Origin: Salipiger abyssi
GTDB taxonomy: Bacteria > Pseudomonadota > Alphaproteobacteria > Rhodobacterales > Rhodobacteraceae
Assembly (NCBI RefSeq): GCF_001975705.1
Contig: NZ_CP015093.1
Span: forward strand, 2,666,001-2,730,000
Length of the DNA: 64,000 nt
Direction of reading: 5' to 3'
Shown: one piece after another, positions 18,780-27,826 of the stretch
Layout of the letters: each line of letters begins with the position of its first letter
Numbering within the stretch: the first letter of the stretch is position 1
The notes under the pieces: model-generated
What the model was told of the DNA's origin: nothing
Databases searched by the model: none
The model's input: only the letters and a program-made list of their open reading frames with translations
Program-made: the position numbers and the translations under genes

Positions 18780-19631
18780 ATGAGCAGCGCATTGGAAAAG
18801 GGACTGGGTGTGATCAGCTTCCTGGCCGAGCGGCCCGAAGGGGCTTCGGTGAGCGAGATCGCCAAGGCACTGGATCTGCCCCCATCGGGCGTGCACCGCC
18901 TTTTGAAAGAGCTGGAAACGCTCGGTTATACGCGCCAGAGCCGCGAGCATGGCGACTACATGCTGACGCTGAAACTGGCGACCAACGGGCTGGCCTTTCT
19001 CGCCCGCACCGGGATCCCGGATCTGAGTCAGCCGATTCTCGACCGGCTGGCGCATTCGACGAAAGAGCTGATCCGGATGGCGTTGTTCGACGGCGAGGAA
19101 CTGGTCTGGGTCGGTGTCTCGCAGGGCGCGACCGCTGGGCTGCGCTATGATCCCGATGCAGAGCACGGCCAGATCGTGCATCTCGCCTCCGCCTCTGGCG
19201 GGCAGGCCTGGCTGTCGGGGCTGAGCGACGACGATGCCGTCGCCTCGGTGATGCGGCAGGGGCTCGAAAGACCCGGCGGGGCCGGTGTCTCGGCGCCCAA
19301 GGGCGTGGCCGAGCTGTTGCAGATCGTCCAGACCGCGCGGGCACAGGGCTACGCGCAGAACACCTCCAGCTTCATGCTCGGCATGGCGGCAATCGCCGTG
19401 CTGATCCGCCATCCCGACACCGACGAGCCGATCGGCACCGTGTCGATCGCCGGCCCGTCCGCCCGCGCGACGCCCGAACTGCTGCACTCCTTCCTGCCGG
19501 AGCTGCGTCAGGCCTCGAAGGATCTGGCGGAAGCCAGCCTGGCGGGGCGCAGCTTTACCCGCTGGTATGACGAGACCATGGGTCGCCGGCAAGCCCAGTC
19601 CCGGACGGGAGAAGGGCGCGACCGGTCGTGA
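18780..19631 (+). CDS. IclR family transcriptional regulator
   Basis: A 283-residue regulator with an N-terminal winged helix (residues about 5-60; VSEIAKALDLPPSGVHRLLK is the helix-turn-helix) and a C-terminal effector domain (about 75-255), where TSSFMLGMAAIAVLI corresponds to the conserved ligand-pocket strand. Its stop overlaps the GTG start of the second flavoprotein (GTGA), so regulator and enzyme are co-transcribed. It is divergent from the first flavoprotein gene and probably controls both arms. The effector is unknown. Confidence 0.92.
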   Translation: MSSALEKGLGVISFLAERPEGASVSEIAKALDLPPSGVHRLLKELETLGYTRQSREHGDYMLTLKLATNGLAFLARTGIPDLSQPILDRLAHSTKELIRMALFDGEELVWVGVSQGATAGLRYDPDAEHGQIVHLASASGGQAWLSGLSDDDAVASVMRQGLERPGGAGVSAPKGVAELLQIVQTARAQGYAQNTSSFMLGMAAIAVLIRHPDTDEPIGTVSIAGPSARATPELLHSFLPELRQASKDLAEASLAGRSFTRWYDETMGRRQAQSRTGEGRDRS

Positions 19632-21432
19632 CGAATAAGGGGAGGAGCATCGACGCGCGCCCCGAGCCGGGCGCGAGCTACGATCTGCTAGTCGTCGGGT
19701 CGGGCGCCGGCGGGCTTGCCACGGCGGTCACCGCCGCCGATCTGGGCCTGTCCGTCGCCGTGCTGGAAAAGGCGCCGGTGCTGGGCGGCACCTCCGCCTG
19801 GTCGGGCGGCTGGCTATGGGTGCCGCGCAACCCGCTGGCGGTGGAGGCCGGAATCGACGAGCCGCCCGAGGCGCCGCTGGATTATCTGGCGGGCATCATG
19901 GGCAACCGCGTGGGCGACCCGCGGATAAAGACCTATCTCGACACCGGGCCGGAGATGGTGCGGTTTTTCCGCGACCGCACCGCCGTGGACTGGATCGACG
20001 GCAACAAGGTTCCCGATTTCACCGAGAGCCCGGGCGCCGCTGCCGGTGGCCGTTCGGTCTGTGCCGCGCCCTTCGACGGGCGGCGGCTCGGACCCTGGAT
20101 CGCCAAGCTGAGGCCGCCGCTGGACGTGATCTCGCTGGCTGGCATGGGCATCGCCTCGGGCAAGGACATGGCGCATTTCTTCAACGCGATGCGCCGGCCC
20201 GCTTCGGCGCTTTACGTGACGCGGCGCCTTGCGAAGCACGGGGTCGATCTGGTGCGGCATGGGCGTTCCATGCAGCTGGTCAACGGCAATGCGCTGGTGG
20301 CCGGGCTGATGCGGTCCTGCCTCGACCGGGGTGTCGATCTCTTCACCGATGCCGGGGTGAGCGCGCTGAAACATGAGGACGGTGCGGTGACCGGCGTCAC
20401 GCTGACCGGCGGCACCCGGCTACACGCCCGGCGCGGCGTGGTGCTGGCGACCGGCGGCTTCCCGCACGATCCCGCCACCCAGGCGAGGCTTTTCGGTGCC
20501 GAGACCGGCACCGCGCATTATTCCGCCGCGCCCGCGACAATACCGGAGACGGCATCCGCCTGGGCGCCGAGGCCGGCGGCCAGCTGCGCGAGGATCTGAC
20601 GAATGCGGGCGCCTGGGCGCCGGTTTCCCTCGTGCCCGACGGCGAAGGGGGCTTCACGCATTTCCCGCATCTCGTCGATCGGGCCAAGCCCGGCATCATC
20701 GCGGTGCGCGGCAGGGGCGAGCGCTTTGCCAACGAGGCCGACAGTTATCACGCCTTCATGCGCGCGCTGTTCGACGCCACACCGGCAGGCGAAGCGCCAG
20801 AATGCTGGCTGATCGCGGATCACCCGGCGCAGCGCCGCTGGGGGCTGGGCTGGGCAAGGCCCGCGCCCTTCCCGCTGGCCCCGTTCCGGCGCGGCGGCTA
20901 CCTGCGCTCGGGCCGCACATTGGAGGAACTCGCGCGCGCCTGCGATCTCGATCCTGCGACGCTCGAGGCCACCGTCGACCGCTTCAACGCACAGGCGGCG
21001 GCGGGCGAGGACGCTGATTTCGGTCGTGGCGCGTCGATCTACAACCGCGTGCAGGGCGATCCGGAGAATCGCCCCAACCCGTCACTTGGCGCGCTGCGGC
21101 GCGGACCCTTTCACGCGGTGCGCATCGTGCCGGGCAGTCTCGGCACCTTCGCGGGGCTCGACGCCGACGACCGCGCCCGGGTGCTGGACGCCGGGGGCGC
21201 GCCGATCCCGGGGCTTTTCGCTGCCGGAAACGACCTGAGTTCGATCTTTGCCGGGCAGTATCCGAGCGGGGGCATCACCCTCGGTCCGGCCATGACCTTC
21301 GGCTACATCGCCGCCCATGTCGCGGCGGGCCGCTGGACCCCCGAGAGCGGGGCCGACCCTCAATCCGAAACGCAACAGACCCCGGCCCGACCGGCCGGAT
21401 CCAATGGAGGAGCTATCCATGCCGCTTTTTGA
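19628..21432 (+). pseudogene. Second FAD-dependent oxidoreductase of the same family, frameshifted
   Basis: A paralogue of the flavoprotein at 16885-18614, starting at GTG 19628. The first part has GSGAGGLATAVTAADLG and GGTSAWSGGWLWVPRNP, and reaches RRGVVLATGGFPHDP. The second part carries GEGGFTHFPHLVDRAKPG, the FAD-binding GLFAAGNDLSSIFAG and GGITLGPAMTFGYIAAH. The break is at a CCC run near 20532-20536. Adding one C gives AAPRDNTGDGIRLG, the expected family motif. Thus one base is missing here too. Without the shift the product would be about 601 residues. Its 3' end overlaps the NIPSNAP gene. Confidence 0.8.
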
Positions 21433-22036
21433 CATCGTCACTCTGAAGACCGCGCTTTTCGCCACCCCCAAGGTGGCCCCCGCGCTCCAGGAGTGGCTGG
21501 CCGCGCCCGAGGCCAAGGGCACCTTGATGGGTGCCTGGGCGCCGGATATCGGCACGCTGAACGACATCATCCTGCTGCGCCAGTTCGACAGCGCCGAGGA
21601 TCTGATTGCCGAGCGCACCCGCACCCATCTGTCCGACAACCCGTTCGGCTGCATGGAGCATCTGCGCGGCTGGACCTCCGACAGCTACATCCCGCTGGAT
21701 TTCACCCTGCCGGTCACGCCGGGCGAATACGGCAAGGTCTACGAGATCCGCAGCTATCAGCCGAAGCTGAACGGCATGGGGCCGACCATCGACAAATGGC
21801 GCGAGGCGGTGCCCGTGCGCACCGAATATTCGCCGCTCTCGATTGCGATGTATTCCCTCGACGGTCCGACCCGGTTCACCCAGATCTGGCCGTATGAAAG
21901 CGCCAACCAGCGCGCCGAGATCCGCGGCAAGACCGTGGCGGATGGCATCTGGCCGCCGAAGGGCGGTCCCGATTGGCTGACGCCCGAGATGACCTCGACC
22001 CTGGCGGTGCCGTTGCCCTTCTCTCCGCTGAAATGA
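21419..22036 (+). CDS. NIPSNAP family protein
   Basis: A 205-residue cytoplasmic protein made of two ferredoxin-like NIPSNAP repeats (about 3-100 and 105-200). The second begins YEIRSYQPKLNGMGPTIDKW, which is the usual family signature. The ATG at 21419 has GGAGG eight bases upstream and overlaps the end of the preceding flavoprotein gene. Bacterial NIPSNAP proteins often sit in aromatic or cyclic-acid degradation operons, but no reaction is established for them, so only co-operation with the flavoproteins can be inferred. Confidence 0.85.
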   Translation: MPLFDIVTLKTALFATPKVAPALQEWLAAPEAKGTLMGAWAPDIGTLNDIILLRQFDSAEDLIAERTRTHLSDNPFGCMEHLRGWTSDSYIPLDFTLPVTPGEYGKVYEIRSYQPKLNGMGPTIDKWREAVPVRTEYSPLSIAMYSLDGPTRFTQIWPYESANQRAEIRGKTVADGIWPPKGGPDWLTPEMTSTLAVPLPFSPLK

Positions 22037-22043
22037 GGCGGGC

Positions 22044-22868
22044 ATGGGATATCGCTATTCACTGGCCTTTCTGACCGTTGCCGAGCTCGCGCCGCCCGAG
22101 GCGGTGCGCGTGGCGGCGGAAGCCGGCTTTGATTTCGTCGGCCTGCGGCTTCTGCCCGCAGGTACCGACGGGCCGTATCCGATCATGACGGACAAAGCGC
22201 TTCTGGAGCAAACCCGCCGGGCGGTGCGCGAAACCGGCGTAGGGGTGGCCGATGTCGAGATCATCAGGATCACGCCCGATTTCCGGCCGGAAGAGACCGT
22301 GGCCTTTCTGGAGCGGGGGGCCGAACTGGGCGCTCGCAACATCCTGACGGCAGGCTACGACCCGGACATGTCGCGCATGACCGACAGCTATGGCGCCTTC
22401 TGCGAGCTGGCTCATCAGCATGGGATGACGGCGGATCTGGAGTTCATGCCATGGACCGATATCCCCGATGTCGCTGCCGCGGCGGCGCAGGTGCGCGCCG
22501 TGGACCATCCCGCAGCGGGCGTCCTGGTCGATGCTCTGCATGTGCAGCGCTCCGCAACCACCTTCGAGGAAATCGCGGCGCTTGATCCCGCTTGGATCCA
22601 TTATGCGCAGCTGTGCGATGCTCCTGCGCGATATGATCCGTCGCCCGAAGCCCTTATCGCGACGGCGCGGGGAAACCGCCTGATGCCCGGGGACGGAGAT
22701 TTTGATTTCACCAGCCTCCTTGCTGCGCTCCCCAAAGACATCGTGCTCAGTGTCGAGGTGGCTCAGCCGCACCGGGCAGGCGAAACTCCGGCGCTGCAAA
22801 GAGCGATCGAGGCGATGGACAAGACACGCGCGGTCATCTCCCGGGCAAGGGGAGAGGCTTGCCCCTGA
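22044..22868 (+). CDS. Sugar phosphate isomerase/epimerase-like TIM-barrel protein
   Basis: A 274-residue member of the AP-endonuclease-2/xylose-isomerase-like TIM-barrel superfamily. Typical features are FVGLRLLP after the first helix, LEFMPWTDIPD in the middle with a metal-ligand glutamate, and a late SVEVAQP strand with another. Members include isomerases, epimerases and 3-dehydroshikimate dehydratases. With an AroE-like enzyme in the same cluster, a dehydratase role is attractive but unproven. It begins seven bases after the NIPSNAP stop and closes the operon. Confidence 0.8.
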   Translation: MGYRYSLAFLTVAELAPPEAVRVAAEAGFDFVGLRLLPAGTDGPYPIMTDKALLEQTRRAVRETGVGVADVEIIRITPDFRPEETVAFLERGAELGARNILTAGYDPDMSRMTDSYGAFCELAHQHGMTADLEFMPWTDIPDVAAAAAQVRAVDHPAAGVLVDALHVQRSATTFEEIAALDPAWIHYAQLCDAPARYDPSPEALIATARGNRLMPGDGDFDFTSLLAALPKDIVLSVEVAQPHRAGETPALQRAIEAMDKTRAVISRARGEACP

Positions 22869-23780
22869 GAGGTTTCCGAAGAACGCGAACCTCGGCGTCT
22901 ACCTCAGAAGCTGATTCACCGGCTCTGCCAGCACGGTGCAGTTGGTGATGCGCGGAGTGGACGAGGTGACGGGATCGCAGCTCAGCGGCGTCAATCCCGG
23001 GGAGCGCATTCCCCCCGCGACATCCGCTCCGCAAGATCCGGTCCGTCGCCACTGATCGGCCGCTGCGCGCGCAGGTTGGCCGGTCGGACGTGACCTCCTA
23101 ACGCGGCCCGGGCGACGTCGGGACGGGCATCGCAAGTCTCGGCCGTCAGGCCTCGCGCAGCTTTTGCATGAGCGCAAGCGCGGTCTTGTGCTGCGCGTCA
23201 AGTTCCCGCGAGAGCAGCGTCGCCGATAGGCTCTTCGAGGCCTCTACGACCACGCAAATCGCGCCGCGCAGGTCGATGAACGGCGGCACCAGGTTCCATG
23301 TCCATGATGAATTCAGACGCGTTGCGCTCGCGCAGGCCACCGGGTGGCGCGATCCGAACAGGTGTCGCCGAGGCGGTCGCGTTCGGAGGAGGGGGCGAGC
23401 TCAACGCGAAGCCTCTGCGTTGATCGCTGCTTGCGGTGCAAGCATGACATTCGTGACAAGCGCAGCGGGTGTTCTGACGGGGCGATAACGGGCGCAGGAA
23501 CCACTTCTCCCAGCGGGTGAAGCGTTGATGGACCAGGTCATCTTAGGGTGGCGCTTGGGGAGGGGCATCGCCTCCCGACGGTCTAAGTCTTTAATTCCTG
23601 AAAAAATCCCTCCCACCGAGCAGTGAGATGCCCCGCTGCAAGGCCTTGGATGCGCGACAGGCGCGTGCGGTTCCGAGTTGGCATCTTCTTATTCGGATGG
23701 GCATGAAATACGCAGTGGCGGGAGGGGGTGCCCAAAATGCGGGCGAAACCCCGGTTTTGTGCCCCGGTTTTGCTTCATAA
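22869..23780. other. Gene-poor region with transposon debris
   Basis: About 900 bases hold no intact gene. The only recognisable coding debris is the IS1595-type fragment at 23146-23283. Near the right end the 11-base unit CCCCGGTTTTG occurs twice, two bases apart (about 23749-23772), just before the promoter of the ABC operon. The rest shows nothing I can support. Confidence 0.5.
23146..23283 (-). pseudogene. IS1595-family transposase remnant
   Basis: Forty-five residues in the minus frame read like the IS1595/ISXO2 transposase segment before the catalytic core: PFIDLRGAICVVVEASKSLS followed by LSRELDAQHKTALALMQKLREA, matching the family pattern of a KSLSA-x2-LSR-x-L helix and a KTA-x3-KLRE helix. 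Neither the zinc-ribbon start nor the DDE core is present, and a stop follows. It is a relic of a lost insertion sequence, assigned from motif memory and not from a search. Confidence 0.6.
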
Positions 23781-23792
23781 ATTGCATACAAT
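23781..23792. promoter_or_regulatory. Putative FCD-GntR operator upstream of the ABC operon
   Basis: ATTGCATACAAT is an imperfect palindrome (ATTG-CATA-CAAT) one base different from the site at 3475. It lies about 95 bp before the start of the binding-protein gene, in an AT-rich promoter-like stretch. It suggests shared control with the cluster at 1-11186. Confidence 0.5.
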
Positions 23793-23887
23793 AGTGAATT
23801 CAAAAATTAGAAATTTCGTGTGCGCTCTGCAAAGACAGCGCGCTTGCCGCCATGACGTCAGCACCAACCGACAGGACAGGAAACCGA

Positions 23888-25258
23888 ATGACCAAGCACT
23901 TCGACTACAGCCGGCCGCTGAGCGCGGCGATACTGGGCCTTTGTGTCCTCGCGCCCGTGGCATCCGCTGCGCAAGATCAGCCGCCGGTTCCCGAATGCAA
24001 CGCCCGCGAAACCTATGGCTGTTATGTGCCCGCCGCCCCCGAACCCGGGACGGACATCCCCGAAGCGTCGGTCAACTTCTCGATGCGGCCCTCGGCGGAC
24101 AATTCCTTTTATATCGTTGCCATCGACCAGGGGTGGTTTGGCGATGCAGGCATCACCATCCTGCCGGAACCGACCGGGTTCCAGGCGACCAACGACAACG
24201 CGATCCCGCTGATCCTGAACGGCACAAACGACGTCGGCGCGATGTATGGCGGGTCGGTCGTACAGGCCCTGCCCAACAACGATGTGCTTAAGATGATCAT
24301 GCTGACCGACGACTTTGTCGGCTACAGCGTCTGGGCCGATCCAGAGCTGGGCCTGAAGACCGTCGATGATTACATGGCCGAAGGGCAGGACTTCAAGGAA
24401 GCGCTGCACAGCGCCCTTGCCCCGCTCGTGGCCGAGGAGGCCGTGCTTGCCACGACACCGCTGTCGGACACGCGCCCCTTCATCGACATCACCTTCGAAA
24501 TGGCGGGCTACGGCCGTCCCGAGCTGCTGCTGCTCGACGATCCCGACAATCGCGTCATGGCCCAAAGCGGCCGCGTCCAGTTCAGCCTGCCCACCAGCGC
24601 CTCTGCCCATCTCGAATTTTCGCAGGACGGCTGGACCAACCTGGTCAGCCAGCAGCAGATCATCGACAACGCCGAAGGCGCCGACAAGGAGGCGATCGGC
24701 CCGTTGATCCAGACCGTCGGCGTCATGGCAAACCGTAACTGGGTCGAGGAAAATCCGAACACCACGCTTCGGCTCGTCTCGGTGGTGTTCCGCACCATTG
24801 AGGCGATCATGGAAGACGGCGGTGAACCCGGCGGGCTGATGTCCATCGCGGTGCCCTTCATCAACGCCTATTCCGGCATGAACCTCGACGAAGCGGGCCT
24901 CTACGAAGTCTACACCCGTCTCGACCCGCTGTCCCCCTGGGACACGCAGGGCAAGTATTTCGAGGATCTCGAAGATCCGCGTTACTACCGCTCTTCCTAC
25001 TCGGCACTGATCGACGAACTGGTCGAAACCGATGTGATGCCCGAAGGCTTCGTACCCGACGACGCAATTTGGGCCGGTCAGATCTTCGCAACGCTCAAGT
25101 GGTATCGCGAGGCCGCGCTGAGCGAAATCGAGGCCGCGCAGCAAGCTGATCTCTCCGACGCGCAGGCCGAGCTCCTGTCCTCCGCGGAGCAGCAGTTCGA
25201 GTGGTTCAACTTCCTTGACGCCTACCGGATGGCCAGGGGTGTCAACGACGCAGGCTGA
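23888..25258 (+). CDS. ABC transporter substrate-binding protein, NitT/TauT (NMT1-like) type
   Basis: A 456-residue periplasmic binding protein, starting at ATG 23888 after a GACAGGAAA RBS. A signal peptide spans residues about 14-32 and ends ASAA. The mature part begins with a short cysteine-containing segment (CNARETYGCYVP), then the NMT1/SsuA-like fold starting at SVNFSMRPSADNSFYIVAID. It is longer than a typical SsuA, with an extended C-terminal helical region. It heads an operon with two permeases, an ATPase, a second NMT1-like protein and a racemase. The ligand is unknown; a cyclic ureide such as hydantoin is a guess from the racemase. Confidence 0.85.
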   Translation: MTKHFDYSRPLSAAILGLCVLAPVASAAQDQPPVPECNARETYGCYVPAAPEPGTDIPEASVNFSMRPSADNSFYIVAIDQGWFGDAGITILPEPTGFQATNDNAIPLILNGTNDVGAMYGGSVVQALPNNDVLKMIMLTDDFVGYSVWADPELGLKTVDDYMAEGQDFKEALHSALAPLVAEEAVLATTPLSDTRPFIDITFEMAGYGRPELLLLDDPDNRVMAQSGRVQFSLPTSASAHLEFSQDGWTNLVSQQQIIDNAEGADKEAIGPLIQTVGVMANRNWVEENPNTTLRLVSVVFRTIEAIMEDGGEPGGLMSIAVPFINAYSGMNLDEAGLYEVYTRLDPLSPWDTQGKYFEDLEDPRYYRSSYSALIDELVETDVMPEGFVPDDAIWAGQIFATLKWYREAALSEIEAAQQADLSDAQAELLSSAEQQFEWFNFLDAYRMARGVNDAG

Positions 25259-25336
25259 TGACCTGCCGCATCTCCTGACCCGCCGGTGCCTTTCTCGTGC
25301 CGGCGGGGCTTTCCCACCAAACAACCCGAGGTCCAG

Positions 25337-26122
25337 ATGACAGGTAAACTCCGCCAAGGGGCGAGCAATCTTGCCGGTATCTCCCTGATCGCCCTTGTCT
25401 GGTATGGAGTATCTCTCTTTACCCCGGCCTACATTCTGCCCCGCCCGGAGACGGTCGTTGCGCGCATCTGGGAGTGGGGCCTCGACGCACCGTCGCTGGC
25501 CAGCTACGGCCTGACGGCCAGCGGCCTGCTGCCGAACTTGTGGGTCACCATGCAGACCGTGGTGGCTTCGCAGCTTCTGGCCCTGTCAATCGGTGTGCCG
25601 CTGGGCCTGGCCAGCGCCAACCATTCGCGACTGCGCGCCGCGATCAATCCGATCGTGATGACCGGGACGACGGTGCCGATCCTCGTGCTGGCCCCCTTTT
25701 TCCTCGTCTGGTTCGGTGTGGGGCGCACCACTTCGGTCCTTCTGGTCTTGCTCTACGGGATCAGCCTCTTCACGATTTATAGTCAACGCGCCGGGCGTGC
25801 GCTCTCTCCGGTCTACGCCGACAGTGCCCGCGCGCTCGGCGCCTCGCGATGGCGCGTGTTGCGCGACGTGCTGTTCCCCGCCGCCGTGCCTGCAATCATC
25901 GGCGCGCTGCGGGTCTCCCTTTCCGGGGCGTGGGGTCTTGCCGCTATTGCCGAACTCCTCGGTGCGAGCTCGGGCACGGGCGTGATGATCCGCGTCCTGG
26001 TCGGGCAGTTCGACGTTGTCGGGCTCATGGCCGTCATCATCCTGATTTGCGCCGTCGCCCTCTTTGCCGATTTCCTCGTCTTCCTGCTCGGGCGGCTCCT
26101 GCTGCGCTGGCGGGCCGAGTGA
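25337..26122 (+). CDS. ABC transporter permease, NitT/TauT type
   Basis: A 261-residue inner-membrane subunit with six predicted helices. The EAA loop reads YADSARALGASRWRVLRDVLFPAAVP, which contacts the ATPase. The ATG at 25337 follows GAGGTCCAG. It pairs with the second permease at 26942, so the transporter is a heterodimer of two different permeases, each about 20% different in loop length, which is less common than one homodimeric SsuC-type permease. Confidence 0.92.
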   Translation: MTGKLRQGASNLAGISLIALVWYGVSLFTPAYILPRPETVVARIWEWGLDAPSLASYGLTASGLLPNLWVTMQTVVASQLLALSIGVPLGLASANHSRLRAAINPIVMTGTTVPILVLAPFFLVWFGVGRTTSVLLVLLYGISLFTIYSQRAGRALSPVYADSARALGASRWRVLRDVLFPAAVPAIIGALRVSLSGAWGLAAIAELLGASSGTGVMIRVLVGQFDVVGLMAVIILICAVALFADFLVFLLGRLLLRWRAE

Positions 26123-26159
26123 TCCTGCCCCTCGTCATTAGAAACAGAAAGCAATCGCC

Positions 26160-26945
26160 ATGATCGAATTCGAAAACGTCGGGCAGAGCTTCCCGCGCCC
26201 GGATGGCAGCCGCGTCGTCGTTGCTGACAACATCAACGCGGTGATCGAGGAGGGCGAGTTTGTCTGCATCATCGGTCCCTCCGGATGTGGCAAGACCACC
26301 CTGCTGCATCAGGTCGCCGGGTTGAACTTGCCGCAGACCGGCGAGATCCGCGTACATGGCCGCAAGGTCACGGCGCCCGGCCCGGACCGCGGCATCGTGT
26401 TTCAGAAGGACGCCGTGTTTCCGTGGATGAAGGTCATCGACAATGTCGAATACGGCCTGGCCTGCCGCAACGTGCCCAAGGGCGAGCGCCGTCGACACGC
26501 GATGGCCTATCTCGATGCGGTCAATCTTGCCGATGTTGCCGATGCCTGGCCCAAGCAGCTCTCCGGCGGGATGCTGAAGCGGGTCGCCATTGCCACCGTC
26601 TTTGCGAACGGGGCGGAGGTGCTGCTTCTGGACGAACCCTTCGGGCCGCTCGATTACCTCACGCGGCGGCAGCTCCACCGCGTCCTGCTGGACCTGTGGT
26701 CGAACCGGACGGAACCGGGCGGCAAGCGGCGCACCGTGTTGTTCGTGACTCACGACATCGACGAAGCGCTCACTCTCGCCGACCGTGTCCTGGTCATGGA
26801 CAAGGGGCGCATCGTGAAGGACATGCGCCTCGACCAGCCGCGGCCACGCACCGACAACGATCTGGCAACGCCCGACCTGCTGGAGGCCAAGCATGTGCTG
26901 CTGCGTCATCTCGGACTGGAAGCCCTGGCCGGGGAGGCAGTATGA
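26160..26945 (+). CDS. ABC transporter ATP-binding protein, SsuB/TauB type
   Basis: A 261-residue ATPase with Walker A GPSGCGKTT (39-47), Q-loop VFQKDAVFPW, signature LSGGM (134-138), Walker B LLLDEPFGPLDYLTRR with the catalytic glutamate, and the H-loop VTHDIDEALTLADR. It energises import through the two permeases around it. The stop overlaps the ATG of the second permease (ATGA). Confidence 0.95.
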   Translation: MIEFENVGQSFPRPDGSRVVVADNINAVIEEGEFVCIIGPSGCGKTTLLHQVAGLNLPQTGEIRVHGRKVTAPGPDRGIVFQKDAVFPWMKVIDNVEYGLACRNVPKGERRRHAMAYLDAVNLADVADAWPKQLSGGMLKRVAIATVFANGAEVLLLDEPFGPLDYLTRRQLHRVLLDLWSNRTEPGGKRRTVLFVTHDIDEALTLADRVLVMDKGRIVKDMRLDQPRPRTDNDLATPDLLEAKHVLLRHLGLEALAGEAV

Positions 26946-27787
26946 TGCTGCATCGCAATCCGCTGCTGTGGATCAATATCGCCGCCGTTGTGGTGATGGT
27001 CCTCGCCTGGCAGGGGCTGGCGCTGCTCTTTGCCAACCAGGACGTGGGCGCCCTGCGCACGCCGCTGATCCCGGGCTGGGAGATGATCTTCAGGGAAAGC
27101 CTGCCCGCCATGGAGAACTACCGCGCCGGGTCGCGGGGGCTGGGACTCGATGAGGGCTCGGTCATGGGCGGCATCGCGGTGCTGGCGGACCACGCCGTCG
27201 ACACCTGCCTGCGGCTGTTTACCGGCTTGGCGCTTGGTGCGCTGCTGGGGGTCGGGATCGCGCTGCTGGTGTCCATGTCGCGGATCGCGCGCGCCGTGGC
27301 GGCGCTGCCGGGTCACATCCTGCGCACGCTGCCGGTGCTAGCCATGGTGCCGCTGGTACAGGTCTGGTTCGGCGTGAGCTTCACCGGCATGGTGGCCTTC
27401 GTCGCCTTCGGGGCGGGCGGGCTGCTGTTCGTCGGGACGCTGAACGCCGTGGCCAACGTGCCGCAGCACTACATCGACGCGGCCCGGTCGCTGGGAGCTT
27501 CGCGGCTGCGGGTCTATCGCACGGTGATCCTGCCCGCGATCTTTGCCGAGCTTCAGTCCTCCATCGTGTTGTGCCTCGCCCTGTCGTGGAGCATCGTCGT
27601 CGGCGCCGAGTTCCTCGGCGCGCAAAGCGGCCTCGGTTTTATCCAGGTCCAGGCCAAGCAATTCGCGCTGCTCGACCGGATGGTCGTGGTCGCCCTTGTC
27701 TTCCTGCTGTTTTCCACGGTGATCTACCTCGCCTTTGATCGGCTCTCGCGTTTCCTGCTGCGCTGGCAACCTGACACGCGCGACTGA
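26942..27787 (+). CDS. Second ABC transporter permease, NitT/TauT type
   Basis: A 281-residue permease with an extended periplasmic region after the first helix (about residues 30-75), then five helices and the EAA loop YIDAARSLGASRLRVYRTVILPA. I chose the ATG at 26942, which overlaps the ATPase stop; a second ATG follows directly. It completes the transporter with the permease at 25337. Confidence 0.92.
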   Translation: MMLHRNPLLWINIAAVVVMVLAWQGLALLFANQDVGALRTPLIPGWEMIFRESLPAMENYRAGSRGLGLDEGSVMGGIAVLADHAVDTCLRLFTGLALGALLGVGIALLVSMSRIARAVAALPGHILRTLPVLAMVPLVQVWFGVSFTGMVAFVAFGAGGLLFVGTLNAVANVPQHYIDAARSLGASRLRVYRTVILPAIFAELQSSIVLCLALSWSIVVGAEFLGAQSGLGFIQVQAKQFALLDRMVVVALVFLLFSTVIYLAFDRLSRFLLRWQPDTRD

Positions 27788-27826
27788 TCGCCCTCTCGCT
27801 TACCCCAAACTCCCCCTGGAGACCGA

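Noticed and set aside
22869..23145. Short open frames after the TIM-barrel gene
   Set aside because: They lack an RBS and any recognisable motif and lie in sequence with IS debris.
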